Shown: piece by piece, positions 1 to 9,457 of the stretch
Layout of the letters: the number at the start of each line of letters is the position of its first letter
Position numbering within the stretch: the stretch's first letter is position 1
Source of the DNA: Comamonadaceae bacterium
Lineage (GTDB): Bacteria > Pseudomonadota > Gammaproteobacteria > Burkholderiales > Burkholderiaceae_C
DNA length: 64,000 bases
Assembly (NCBI GenBank): GCA_947373185.1
Contig: CANBWP010000001.1
Span: 1 to 64,000 of the forward strand
Reading direction: 5' to 3'
Made by a program: the position numbers and the translations under genes
Notes under the pieces: model-generated
Seen by the model: the letters and a program-made list of their open reading frames with translations, nothing else
What the model was told of the DNA's origin: nothing
Databases searched by the model: none

Positions 1-971
<971 letters not shown>

Positions 972-1025
972 GTCGTCTCTTGATTGCTGATGAACTGAGC
1001 CAACTTTAAGGTTCAATCTGACAAG

Positions 1026-1043
1026 TGTCAATATAAATTGACA
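1026..1043. promoter_or_regulatory. PpsR/CrtJ operator 1 between bchF and aerR
   Basis: The sequence TGTCAATATAAATTGACA matches the known PpsR/CrtJ consensus TGT-N12-ACA exactly, and its TGTCAA and TTGACA halves are symmetrical. It sits between the divergent bchF and aerR genes. The TTGACA and TGTCAA halves could double as -35 elements for the two directions. The assignment follows from the known consensus and the adjacent ppsR gene; binding itself is inferred. Confidence 0.85.
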
Positions 1044-1050
1044 ATATATA

Positions 1051-1068
1051 TGTTATGTAGGGTTTACA
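1051..1068. promoter_or_regulatory. PpsR/CrtJ operator 2 between bchF and aerR
   Basis: The sequence TGTTATGTAGGGTTTACA also fits TGT-N12-ACA, and its start is 25 bp from the start of the first operator (7 bp between them). PpsR is known to bind pairs of such palindromes cooperatively, so the pair makes a convincing control region for the divergent bchF and aerR transcripts. Confidence 0.75.
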
Positions 1069-1124
1069 CCGAATTGAAGCGGGAGGAACTTCAGGGACAC
1101 TGACTGCGTTAATTCAGGAAATGG

Positions 1125-1949
1125 GTGAACGCTGTGAGTCAGCTTAAATTTGATCGTTCAGAGGGACAGAGTGCAGAGCGCTGGAAAGCTGGCTCGTCTG
1201 CGAACGGGAAGAATGCGAGCCTGAATGTGGGTCCCCGTCTGGTGGGCGGCACAACATTTGGCCGAAATGACGGCATTGACAAAGCGCAAGTCGTTCTTTT
1301 GGCCGATGCCAGTCTTCAAAGTTTGGAAGAATGCCGCAAAGTCATTGTCGGTTGGCAGCGCCAAGGCTTGTCCTTATCGCAGATTTACATCGCGGGCATT
1401 GCCGAAAGCGCCAAAGTTTTGGGCGAAGATTGGCTGTCTGACCGATTGAGTTTTGCCGAGTGCACCATTGGCTTTTCAAGATTGCATCAAATGTTCCACG
1501 ATTTCAGTGCAGAGTTTGTCACGGAAGGCCGTCTGGAGCCTAACGGCTACAGCGTGTTGCTCATGACCGAGCCCGCCTCTCATCACGGCTTAGGCATCTT
1601 CATGCTGAGTGAGTTTTTCAGACGTGCGGGCTGGAATGTGACCTTGGTCAATCCTGTGGACATCCATGATTTCAAACGAAGTTTTCAATCGGATTGGTTT
1701 GACGCCATTGGCTTGTCCGTGTCCACCGAAAGACATTTGTTGGAAATTCAAACGGCACTTCCAGAATTGATGGCTGGCTGTGTCAATGCGTCACTGTGCG
1801 TCTTTGTGGGCGGCGCTGCCGCATCTTTTGCCCCTGAAAAATTGAATTGGCCAGGCACCAGACTGCTCAAAGGAAACGCTTTGCAAGCTGTTGAATCTGT
1901 CTCTCAAGCCCTTGTCAACACGGAGCGTCAGATTAATTGGACACCTTAG
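1125..1949 (+). CDS. aerR: AerR/PpaA-type B12-binding photosynthesis regulator (copy 1)
   Basis: Cobalamin-binding regulator that modulates PpsR/CrtJ in relatives in response to light. The 274-residue protein has the helical cap motif LGEDWLSDRLSFAECTIGFS at about 100-120, as in the AerR/PpaA family. A B12-binding Rossmann domain follows, with His154 in the HxxG motif (SHHGLG) and the strand IGLSVS. The start is a GTG at 1125 behind AGGAA. An out-of-frame ATG at 1121 sits between the ribosome site and the GTG and would make an 8-codon peptide. The gene lies directly upstream of ppsR, the usual partner arrangement. The N-terminal 60 residues look unconserved. A second paralogue lies at 7737-8567. 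Confidence 0.88.
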   Translation: MNAVSQLKFDRSEGQSAERWKAGSSANGKNASLNVGPRLVGGTTFGRNDGIDKAQVVLLADASLQSLEECRKVIVGWQRQGLSLSQIYIAGIAESAKVLGEDWLSDRLSFAECTIGFSRLHQMFHDFSAEFVTEGRLEPNGYSVLLMTEPASHHGLGIFMLSEFFRRAGWNVTLVNPVDIHDFKRSFQSDWFDAIGLSVSTERHLLEIQTALPELMAGCVNASLCVFVGGAAASFAPEKLNWPGTRLLKGNALQAVESVSQALVNTERQINWTP

Positions 1950-1982
1950 TTTGTCGTGTATCAATGCTTAAGATTTGCCCTC

Positions 1983-2000
1983 AGCCACAATGGCTTTTTT
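1983..2000 (+). terminator. Possible intrinsic terminator after aerR
   Basis: A 5-bp stem (AGCCA/TGGCT) with a 3-nt loop is followed by six T residues, 33 bases after the aerR stop and before ppsR. The stem is short, so it may only attenuate read-through into ppsR. Confidence 0.45.
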
Positions 2001-2066
2001 GAGTGTATGCTTCGCCAACAAACAAAAGTGTCAACTTCACATCACTGAAGTCAATTTGCAGTCTCA

Positions 2067-3461
2067 ATGAATACCAAAAACCTCGATCCAGCCACATTTT
2101 CCAAGCTTTTGGGCGTGGTTTCGGACGTCAGCTTGATCATTGACAGTCAAGGTGTCATTGAGGATGTGTCTACAGCGCAAGACACCATGGCGACGCTGGG
2201 CTGCCAGGCTTGGATGGGCAAGCGATGGGCAGACACCGTCACCGTCGAGAGCAAGAAAAAAATTCAAGACTTGTTGCAAGTCTCAGATGAGAACGCTGTC
2301 CTGAATTGGCGCCATGTCAACCACCCCACGCCTTCCGGCGGCGAGGCAGCCATTCAATACGTCACCGTGCCCTTGAAGGGCAATAAGTTTTTGGCCGTGG
2401 GCCGCAACCTCGAGCGTTTGGCTGAATTGCAGCGCAGGTTGGTCGAAACACAACAGTCTGTCGAGCGTGATTACTTGCGTCTGCGGCACATTGAAGCGCG
2501 TTATCGGGTCTTGTTTGAAACATCCCCTGAGGCCGTGCTGATGATCGATGCGGCTTCTTACCGCTTGATCGAAGCCAATGTGGGTGCCCAAGCCTTGTTC
2601 AAAGATGCAGGCAAGCGTTTGGTGGGCCGCGATTTTCGAGAGTGCTTTGAAACCAGCAGCCAGGGCGAGGTTCAGTCCTTGCTCCGAACCGCATTGGCCA
2701 CAGGCCGCATTGAGATGTGCTCAGCCACGCTCATGGGTGCGAATGTGCCCCTCACAGTTTCTGCAACGGTCTTCAGGCAAGAGGGTGGCGCGCAATACCT
2801 GGTGCGCTTGACACAACGCGAAGCGTCTGCGGGTTCTTCGGTAGACGCAGAGTCTTCAGCAGTGCTCAGCGAAGCCATGGAGCAATTTCCAGATGGTTGG
2901 TTGCTCACGGACACCTCTGGCACGGTCAAAAGTGTCAATGAAGAGGGCATGGCCTTGTTGGGTCTCACGGCCTCATCGCAGGTCATTGGCCAATCGATGG
3001 AGCGCTGGTTGTTGAGGGGTTCTGTGGACTGGGGGGTGTTGAACACGTCCCTCAAGCAACACTTGCCCGTGCGAAATTTTGCAACCGAGGTCAGAACCCT
3101 GTCGGGCATGACCTTGCCTGTGGAAGTTTCTGCCGTTTACCTCTCACGGCCCGAGCCGATGTATGCCTTCTTTGTCCGCGACATGGACCGCCGCATGCAG
3201 GTTGCTGCCGGCACAACGACGACGGCGCCACACCCCTTTGCCGAGTTGTCTCAGTTGGTGGGCCGCAGACCCATCAAAGACATTGTGGGCGAAACGGTCG
3301 ACACCATTGAGCGCATGTGCATTGAGGCCGCTTTGGAATTGACCCACAACAACAGGGCCTCTGCGGCCGAAATGTTGGGGCTTTCGAGGCAAAGTTTGTA
3401 TGTCAAACTGCGTCGTTTTGGCATCTTGTCCGACACGGAAGTCGATACCGAGCTCCCTTAA
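2067..3461 (+). CDS. ppsR: PpsR/CrtJ transcriptional repressor of photosynthesis genes
   Basis: Redox/light-responsive DNA-binding regulator that represses bch, crt and puc genes in related phototrophs. The 464-residue protein carries an N-terminal PAS-like region, a linker helix rich in Gln/Arg (about 115-150), PAS domains around 150-260 and 270-380, and a C-terminal Fis-type helix-turn-helix ending NRASAAEMLGLSRQSLYVKL. Cys418, in ERMCIEAAL at the start of the DNA-binding domain, occupies the place of the redox-sensitive cysteine described for CrtJ/PpsR. Length and domain order are typical. Its presumed operators are found at 1026-1068, 3495-3535 and 12404-12421. Confidence 0.95.
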   Translation: MNTKNLDPATFSKLLGVVSDVSLIIDSQGVIEDVSTAQDTMATLGCQAWMGKRWADTVTVESKKKIQDLLQVSDENAVLNWRHVNHPTPSGGEAAIQYVTVPLKGNKFLAVGRNLERLAELQRRLVETQQSVERDYLRLRHIEARYRVLFETSPEAVLMIDAASYRLIEANVGAQALFKDAGKRLVGRDFRECFETSSQGEVQSLLRTALATGRIEMCSATLMGANVPLTVSATVFRQEGGAQYLVRLTQREASAGSSVDAESSAVLSEAMEQFPDGWLLTDTSGTVKSVNEEGMALLGLTASSQVIGQSMERWLLRGSVDWGVLNTSLKQHLPVRNFATEVRTLSGMTLPVEVSAVYLSRPEPMYAFFVRDMDRRMQVAAGTTTTAPHPFAELSQLVGRRPIKDIVGETVDTIERMCIEAALELTHNNRASAAEMLGLSRQSLYVKLRRFGILSDTEVDTELP

Positions 3462-3494
3462 AGCGGCCAGCCGCCTCGCCAAAAAGTGGTGAGG

Positions 3495-3512
3495 TGTATT
3501 TATTAATTGACA
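3495..3512. promoter_or_regulatory. PpsR/CrtJ operator 1 upstream of bchG
   Basis: TGTATTTATTAATTGACA fits TGT-N12-ACA. It lies in the 102-bp gap between ppsR and bchG and forms a pair with the site at 3518. Confidence 0.75.
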
Positions 3513-3517
3513 CCTAG

Positions 3518-3535
3518 TGTCAATCCCAGTTGACA
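3518..3535. promoter_or_regulatory. PpsR/CrtJ operator 2 upstream of bchG
   Basis: TGTCAATCCCAGTTGACA is a symmetrical TGT-N12-ACA palindrome. It starts 23 bp after the first site and ends 28 bp before the bchG ATG, so a bound repressor would cover the promoter of the bchG operon. Confidence 0.85.
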
Positions 3536-3563
3536 ATTCTCAAAGTCTTCTCACAATGGGGGC

Positions 3564-4487
3564 ATGGACAATCCCATTCTTGCGCTCTCGCAACCCCCAC
3601 AGCGACCCAGTTTGCGAACGGTTGCAGAACTTCTCAAGCCCATCACTTGGTTTCCACCCGTGTGGGCTTTTGCGTGCGGCGCTGTAGCCTCGGGTCAAAG
3701 TCTTTCTGACAACTGGGCCTTGATCGTGTTGGGCTTGGTGCTAACGGGTCCTTTGGTTTGCGCCAGCAGCCAGGCTGTCAACGATTGGTTCGATCGCCAT
3801 GTCGATGCCATCAACGAACCTCAAAGACCCATACCTTCAGGCCGAATGCCCGGCAAATGGGGCTTGGGCATTGCCGTGTTGTGGACCGGCTTGTCGTTGT
3901 TGTGGGCGACGCTGATGGGCACTTGGGGTTTTGTCGCGTGTGCGTTGGCCATTGCATTTTCGTGGGCCTACAGCGCGCCACCCGTGCGCCTGAAAAACAA
4001 TGGTTGGTGGGGTGCAGCAGCTTGTGCCCTCAGCTACGAAGGCTTGGCCTGGCTCACTGGGACCGCGGTGATGCTGGGCGGTGCTTGGCCTGCCACGAAC
4101 TCAATTTGTTTGGCCTTGCTCTACAGCTTAGGCGCGCACGGCATCATGACCTTGAACGATTTCAAAGCCATTGAAGGCGATCGTCAAATGGGCATAGCTT
4201 CTTTGCCTGTGAAATATGGCCCCGTTGGTGCCGCACGCATCGCTTGCTTGATGATGTGGACACCGCAAGTGGTGGTTGCCGCTTTGCTCTGTCAATGGCA
4301 ATTGCCTTGGCATGCACTGGCCGTGCTGGTGCTGAGCTTTCTGCAATGGCCCCTCATGTTCAAATTTTTAAAAAATCCCGTTGAGCGTGCGCTGTATGTC
4401 AGTGCATTTGATGTGCCCCTGTTCGTCAGCGGCATGATGGTCAGCGCTTGGGGATTGCGTCAACTCAATGCGGTAGGAGTGCTATGA
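3564..4487 (+). CDS. bchG: BchG, bacteriochlorophyll synthase (UbiA family)
   Basis: Membrane prenyltransferase that attaches geranylgeranyl or phytyl diphosphate to bacteriochlorophyllide a. The prenyl-diphosphate and magnesium-binding signature NDWFDRHVDAINEPQRPIPS lies at residues 73-92, and the second Asp-rich motif (NDFKAIEGDRQMG) at about 198-210. Several transmembrane helices are evident, and the 307-residue length is normal for the family. The gene is first in an operon bchG, PucC-family gene, bchP (ATGA overlaps), then tspO. Its promoter region carries two PpsR operators. Confidence 0.96.
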   Translation: MDNPILALSQPPQRPSLRTVAELLKPITWFPPVWAFACGAVASGQSLSDNWALIVLGLVLTGPLVCASSQAVNDWFDRHVDAINEPQRPIPSGRMPGKWGLGIAVLWTGLSLLWATLMGTWGFVACALAIAFSWAYSAPPVRLKNNGWWGAAACALSYEGLAWLTGTAVMLGGAWPATNSICLALLYSLGAHGIMTLNDFKAIEGDRQMGIASLPVKYGPVGAARIACLMMWTPQVVVAALLCQWQLPWHALAVLVLSFLQWPLMFKFLKNPVERALYVSAFDVPLFVSGMMVSAWGLRQLNAVGVL

Positions 4488-5830
4488 ATTCACCTGTCTT
4501 TGGATGGTTTCAAATCATTCGCCTTGGCCTCATTCAAGCTTGCTTAGGTGCTGTGGTGGTGGTGACCACTTCCACACTCAATCGCATCATGGTGGTGGAG
4601 TTGGCATTTCCAGCTTTGCTGCCTGGCGCTTTGGTGGCGTGGCACTACGCCGTGCAAATGGTGCGCCCCCGAATGGGCTACGGTGCAGACCAAGGCAAAC
4701 GCAGCACGCCTTGGATGATGGGCGGCATGATGGTGCTGGGCGTTGGGGGGGTGATGGCTGCCGTGGCCACCATTTGGATGGCCACCGAGCCTGCAATGGG
4801 CATTGGCTTGGCCGTGTTGTCCTTCAGCTTGATTGGTTTGGGTGTGAGTGCCTGTGGCACCTCCTTGTTGACCTTGATGGCCAAGCAAGTGCCAGATCAA
4901 AAGCGCGCTCAAGCAGCAACCACTGTGTGGTTAATGATGATCATGGGCTTTGCCATCACGGCGGGCGTGGTGGGCAAATTGATTGATCCGTACACCCCCG
5001 AAATACTGTTGAAAGTGTCTGCCAGTTTGAGTCTGTTGACCACTTGCATCACTGCCCTGTGTTTATGGCGCCTTGAAAGCGCATCTGCTGTATTGGCGCC
5101 AGAAAACAAAGCGTCTGCTGCAGACTTCAAGCAAACCTTCAAAGAGGTGTGGTCAGAGCCTAAGGCCAGAACATTCACCATCTTTGTGTTCTTGTCCATG
5201 CTGGCCTACAGCGCTCAAGACTTGATTTTGGAGCCCTTCGCTGGCGCCATTCATGGCATGTCACCCGGCAAAACCACACAGCTCTCGGGTTGGCACCACA
5301 TGGGTGTGCTCATTGGCATGCTGTCGGTGGCTGCGGCCAGTTCGCGGTGGGTGGCCGGTCGATTGGGTTCGGTGCAAGCTTGGATGGTGGGAGGCTGTGT
5401 GTTCTCTGCTGTTGCCACGGTCGGCTTGTCTTCTTCTGCGCTCATCAACATGACCGAGGGCTGGCCCCTCAAAGCCAATGTGATTTTCTTAGGTGTGGCC
5501 AATGGCGCATTCTCCATTGCTGCCATCGCCACCATGATGCGCTTGGCAGGTGAGGGCGGCCCAGGCCGCGAAGGAACGCGCATGGGCCTATGGGGTGCTG
5601 CGCAAGCCGCAGCCTTTGGTTTGGGTGGTCTGGTGGGCACCGGTGCCAGCGACTTAGCGCACGCATTGCTTCAAGATGCTCGTTCAGCCTATGTGGCTGT
5701 GTTTGCATTTCAATCCTTGATGTTTTTGGCCTCTGCAGTGGTTGCCATGCGCATGCGCGCAGGTGATGTGAAGCCTTCTGAAATGTCTCTCGACAACCCT
5801 GTCCTCTTGAAAGGTGGATCCGCATCATGA
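4484..5830 (+). CDS. PucC/BCH-family MFS transporter between bchG and bchP
   Basis: Polytopic membrane protein of the PucC/LhaA/Bch2 branch of the major facilitator superfamily, 448 residues with about 12 hydrophobic helices. Family members assist light-harvesting complex assembly or bacteriochlorophyll delivery; the exact role of the copy lying between bchG and bchP is not well established. Family features seen are the early RPRMGYG motif, SAQDLILEPFAG near the middle and GLWGAAQAAAFGLGGL near the end. The frame is open from 4448, but I chose the ATG at 4484, which overlaps the bchG stop (ATGA) and follows TAGGAG. It overlaps bchP by four bases. Confidence 0.9.
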   Translation: MNSPVFGWFQIIRLGLIQACLGAVVVVTTSTLNRIMVVELAFPALLPGALVAWHYAVQMVRPRMGYGADQGKRSTPWMMGGMMVLGVGGVMAAVATIWMATEPAMGIGLAVLSFSLIGLGVSACGTSLLTLMAKQVPDQKRAQAATTVWLMMIMGFAITAGVVGKLIDPYTPEILLKVSASLSLLTTCITALCLWRLESASAVLAPENKASAADFKQTFKEVWSEPKARTFTIFVFLSMLAYSAQDLILEPFAGAIHGMSPGKTTQLSGWHHMGVLIGMLSVAAASSRWVAGRLGSVQAWMVGGCVFSAVATVGLSSSALINMTEGWPLKANVIFLGVANGAFSIAAIATMMRLAGEGGPGREGTRMGLWGAAQAAAFGLGGLVGTGASDLAHALLQDARSAYVAVFAFQSLMFLASAVVAMRMRAGDVKPSEMSLDNPVLLKGGSAS

Positions 5831-7035
5831 GCCAAACCGATTACGATTTCGTCGTGGTAGGAGGCGGCCCCTCCGGCGCCACTGCTGCCAATGATTTAGC
5901 CCGCGAAGGCTGGCGCGTTTTGTTGCTCGACCGTCAAGGTCGACCCAAACCTTGTGGCGGCGCCATTCCACCCAGGTTGATCAAAGACTTTGACATTCCG
6001 GATCATTTGCTGGTGGCCAAAGTCAATTGTGCGCGCATGATTTCGCCCGCTGATAACAAGGTCGATATCCACATCGACAATGGTTTTGTGGGCATGGTGG
6101 ACAGGATCGACTTTGACGAGTTTTTACGAAAACGTGCAGCAGAATCAGGCGCCATTCGGCAACAAGCCATTTTTGACAAAGTGCAGCACGATGAGGCGGG
6201 CACGTTGTGGGTGCACTACACACCGGTTCATGCCAAAGAGCATTCTGCTGCAGAGCATGCCAAGCCCGTAAAGGTGAGTGCCCGCATGGTGATTGGCGCT
6301 GACGGCGCCAAATCAGAAGTGGCGCGTCAGCAAATTCCCGATGCCGACAAAACCAAGTATGTGTTTGCTTATCACGAGATCATTCAAGCGCCGGTGCAAA
6401 AACCATCCCACGATGGCCAGCGTTGTGACGTGTACTACCAAGGTGAAGTGTCGCCCGATTTTTATGGCTGGGTCTTTCCACACGGCAACACCATGAGCGT
6501 GGGCACAGGCAGTGCCGACAAAGGCTTTTCACTTCGAACTGCAACAGGCCACCTGCGCAAAGTCGCAGGTCTCACTGACGAGCCCACGCTGCGCCGTGAA
6601 GGTGCGCCCATTCCTTTGAAGCCCTTGCCCAAATGGGACAACGGCAAAGATGTGTTGGTGGTGGGTGACGCGGCGGGTGTGGTGGCACCGTCTTCGGGTG
6701 AAGGCATTTACTACGCCATGGACTGCGCCAGAACCATGGCAAGGGCTGCGCATGAAGCCTTGAAAACCGGTAACCCAGCCTGCTTGAAACAAGGCCGTCA
6801 AAAATTCATGAAACAGCACGGCAAGGTGTTTTGGATTTTGGCCATCATGCAATACTTCTGGTATCAGAATGACAAGCGTCGTGAAAAGTTCGTCAAAATT
6901 TGCGAAGATCGCGATGTGCAAAGACTCACCTTCGAGTCGTACATGAACAAAGAGTTGGCCAGAAATGACCCCATGGCCCATGTCCGAATCTTCTTCAAAG
7001 ACATGGCCCATTTGCTAGGACTGGCCCGAACCTAA
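5827..7035 (+). CDS. bchP: BchP, geranylgeranyl reductase
   Basis: FAD-dependent enzyme that saturates the geranylgeranyl tail of bacteriochlorophyll to phytyl. The 402-residue protein has the N-terminal dinucleotide-binding motif VVGGGPSGATAA (residues 10-21), then CGGAIPPRL, and the second FAD motif VLVVGDAAGVVAPSSGEGIY. Translation is coupled to the preceding PucC-family gene through an ATGA overlap. tspO follows 10 bases downstream. Confidence 0.96.
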   Translation: MSQTDYDFVVVGGGPSGATAANDLAREGWRVLLLDRQGRPKPCGGAIPPRLIKDFDIPDHLLVAKVNCARMISPADNKVDIHIDNGFVGMVDRIDFDEFLRKRAAESGAIRQQAIFDKVQHDEAGTLWVHYTPVHAKEHSAAEHAKPVKVSARMVIGADGAKSEVARQQIPDADKTKYVFAYHEIIQAPVQKPSHDGQRCDVYYQGEVSPDFYGWVFPHGNTMSVGTGSADKGFSLRTATGHLRKVAGLTDEPTLRREGAPIPLKPLPKWDNGKDVLVVGDAAGVVAPSSGEGIYYAMDCARTMARAAHEALKTGNPACLKQGRQKFMKQHGKVFWILAIMQYFWYQNDKRREKFVKICEDRDVQRLTFESYMNKELARNDPMAHVRIFFKDMAHLLGLART

Positions 7036-7045
7036 AGGGGCCCCA

Positions 7046-7531
7046 TTGCAAATTAATTCCGCAACGCTCAAAACATTTGCCATTGCATTTGCACTGAGCT
7101 ACCTCACCGCCGGCATTGGCGCAGGCCTGACTGAGCTCGGGCCATGGTATTTCTCGCTCAAACATCCCGAGTGGAAGCCGCCAGACCCTTACTTTGGTGT
7201 CATTTGGAGCACCATTTTTACGCTGTGTGCCATCAGTGGGGCTCTGGCTTGGCGGGCTGCTGAGGGGCCCAATCAACAAAAAAGAATGATTTTGTTGTTT
7301 GCGGCTAACGCATGTCTGAATATTTTGTGGAGTGCCATCTACTTCAAATTGCAACGCCCCGACTATGCCGTTTTTGAAGTGGTTTTTCTGTGGCTCTCCA
7401 TCCTGTTTCTCATCATGGGGCTTTGGAACATCTCTAAAAAAGCGGCATTGTTGTTGATACCCTATTGGGTATGGGTCACCATTGCAACGGTTTTGAATGT
7501 TGAAACCGTCAAGTTAAACGGCCCTTTTTGA
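7046..7531 (+). CDS. tspO: TspO/MBR tryptophan-rich sensory protein
   Basis: Outer-membrane or membrane porphyrin-binding protein; in Rhodobacter, TspO (CrtK) modulates photosynthesis gene expression through tetrapyrrole flux. The 161-residue protein has five hydrophobic segments and the family landmarks WYFSLKHPEWKPPDPYFG, NACLNILWSAIYFKLQRP and LLLIPYWVWVTIATVLN. The start is a TTG at 7046-7048 behind AAAGGGG; no ATG is available nearby. It closes the bchG operon. Confidence 0.92.
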   Translation: MQINSATLKTFAIAFALSYLTAGIGAGLTELGPWYFSLKHPEWKPPDPYFGVIWSTIFTLCAISGALAWRAAEGPNQQKRMILLFAANACLNILWSAIYFKLQRPDYAVFEVVFLWLSILFLIMGLWNISKKAALLLIPYWVWVTIATVLNVETVKLNGPF

Positions 7532-7736
7532 AATGGTTTTCACAAATTATTCGATCAAATGTTCATCAATACCCACTTTCAAAGTAGGTGATCCTAAGGG
7601 TTAAAGAGGGTTGAGGCGTTTCAGACTTCTCTTTATAAACGAGGTTCGATTAGCGGATCGGCATGCTATGTTGCTGGCGGAATCAACGCCCCGATCACCC
7701 ATCCAGGTTGGCACGCTATCCTCGCAAGGAAATTGC

Positions 7737-8567
7737 ATGTCTAAGTTCAACGGCTTAGGGAGTTCATCTCAGCGCCCCAATGATTCGGGTGCTGCGAATG
7801 ACGAGTGCAAGGATTCCCTTCTGGACGTGATTGAGTCTCAAATCATTCCCAGACTGTTGAATTCTCAGCAACTCATCTCTAGCCAGTCCATCAGCGCCGA
7901 CTCCCCCGAGTTTGGCGAGCCGGTCCCAGAAATGTTGGACTTCACCGCTTGTTGCCTGAAAGGTGATGTGGCGGGCGTCAATCAAATTGTCGACCGCTTG
8001 CTAGACCGCGGTTTGAAGCAAGACCGAATCTTCATGGAACTCATCACGCCTGCTGCCAGGCATTTGGGCGTGCTGTGGGAAAAAGACCTTTGCGATTTCA
8101 GCGATGTCACTTGTGGCTTGGCGCAGATGCACCAAGTGACCCACCGATTGGGCTACGGCTACCACGACGGCCCCACTGTTGAAGGCGAAACGCAGCGCGT
8201 CATGTTGTCTTGCGCGCCAGGCTCTCAGCATTTCTTGGGCTTGACCATCGTGGCCGATTTTTTCCGGCGGGCAGGCGCCCATGTGGTCATTGAAATTTCA
8301 TCCACCGAATCCGAGTTGATGCGTGCCATTGCCAATGAATGGTTCGACGTCATTGGCATTTCTGTGGCGATTGAAACTCAGTTGCCTCAGTTGCGCGAAT
8401 TGATTGCGCACTTCAGGCAAAACTCTGGCAATCCCGATGTCAAAGTGATGTTGGGTGGACCTATCTTCACGCTCAAAGATTTGTCGGCCGACATGTTTGG
8501 CGCCGATGCCATCTCCACCGACCCCATTGAAGCGATCAATCTTTTAAAAGGTTTCGCCCTTAAGTAG
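7737..8567 (+). CDS. AerR/PpaA-type B12-binding regulator (copy 2)
   Basis: Second B12-binding regulator of the AerR/PpaA type in the same cluster. The 276-residue protein has a helical cap (LGVLWEKDLCDFSDVTCGLA at about 105-125) and a Rossmann B12 domain with His165 in QHFLG, the HxxG motif. This copy also has a longer N-terminal helical region. The frame is open from 7611, but the ATG at 7737 follows AAGGAA and is preferred. It converges on bchO with an 8-bp overlap. Its paralogue sits at 1125-1949. Whether both act on PpsR, or this copy has its own target, cannot be read from sequence. Confidence 0.85.
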   Translation: MSKFNGLGSSSQRPNDSGAANDECKDSLLDVIESQIIPRLLNSQQLISSQSISADSPEFGEPVPEMLDFTACCLKGDVAGVNQIVDRLLDRGLKQDRIFMELITPAARHLGVLWEKDLCDFSDVTCGLAQMHQVTHRLGYGYHDGPTVEGETQRVMLSCAPGSQHFLGLTIVADFFRRAGAHVVIEISSTESELMRAIANEWFDVIGISVAIETQLPQLRELIAHFRQNSGNPDVKVMLGGPIFTLKDLSADMFGADAISTDPIEAINLLKGFALK

Positions 8568-9447
8568 ATTCACAGTGGGTGAGAATCAACTGCGCGGTGC
8601 CTGCAGGATCCTCTTCGTGCGCCAAATGCCCTAAGCCGGGTTGTTCAAACACACGTGCTTGCGGCATCAATTTGCAAGCTTCATGGGCCATTGAAGGCGG
8701 CACGGTTTGGTCTTGCATGCCCACCAAGATGCTCACCTTGTTTTGAAGTTGCGGCAAAGATTTGGAGAGCGTGTCCAATTGCCATGCCGCCATCATGTTC
8801 AGGACGCTGTGCACATGCCCAGAATGGCTGAAAACCCGTTGGTAAAGCGCCAATCCTGCTGCATCCAAGTAAGAACCTGTTTGCACAATGGACTTTTCAA
8901 TCATGGCGGGTTTGCTGGCCAGTTTGGCCGTGGCCCAAGCAGAAACAGGGTTGATTGCGGCCAACTTGGCTGCAGGTCTGAAAATCAAAGAAGGCAGGCC
9001 CGGCAAGGGTAACCAAGCGGGGTTGAAGCCGATCAACTGTGTCTGCGACAGTGCGCGCTGTTGAAGCAGCATGTTGGCTGCAATGGCAGCCCCAGCAGAG
9101 TGCCCACCGATGATGGTGGGCGTGACATTGAGTTGCAACAACAGTGCACGCAAACCTTCGCTCATGCCTTGCAGCGACAGGCTGCCCTCAGGCCCTCGGC
9201 TGGTGAAAGCGTGTCCAGGCAAGTCGGGTGCGATGACTTGGAAATGAGCGCTGAGCAAAGGCATCAAGCCGCGCCAACTGAAGCTGCCAGAACCTGTGCC
9301 ATGCAACAACAACAAGACTGGGCCTTGTCCCATGATTTGAACATGCCATTGAATGCCGCCTGCTTGAATAAACTGGCTGTGCTGCGCATGCGGCCAAGTA
9401 CTGCGGTAGTTGGCCCACTGCATGGTGGGGTACAGGCTGTCAAACAT
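8560..9447 (-). CDS. bchO: BchO, alpha/beta-hydrolase of the magnesium chelatase operon
   Basis: Alpha/beta-hydrolase always found with bchD and bchI in phototrophic proteobacteria; its precise function is unproven, and a role in or near magnesium chelation is assumed. The 295-residue protein shows the oxyanion motif LLLLHGTGSGSFSW, nucleophile Ser117 in GGHSAGAA, an acid in GMQDQTVPP and a C-terminal His in GLGHLAHEEDP. It lies 10 bases downstream of bchD in the leftward bchI-bchD-bchO operon. Confidence 0.92.
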   Translation of the reverse strand: MFDSLYPTMQWANYRSTWPHAQHSQFIQAGGIQWHVQIMGQGPVLLLLHGTGSGSFSWRGLMPLLSAHFQVIAPDLPGHAFTSRGPEGSLSLQGMSEGLRALLLQLNVTPTIIGGHSAGAAIAANMLLQQRALSQTQLIGFNPAWLPLPGLPSLIFRPAAKLAAINPVSAWATAKLASKPAMIEKSIVQTGSYLDAAGLALYQRVFSHSGHVHSVLNMMAAWQLDTLSKSLPQLQNKVSILVGMQDQTVPPSMAHEACKLMPQARVFEQPGLGHLAHEEDPAGTAQLILTHCEST

Positions 9448-9457
9448 GGTGAATCAC

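Noticed and set aside
972-1031. Longer N-terminus for BchF
   Set aside because: The extra 20 residues are not like the family and their codons overlap the PpsR operator.
7560-7577. PpsR operator before the second aerR
   Set aside because: It ends in ACT instead of ACA and lacks a symmetrical TTG half, so it is not above chance.
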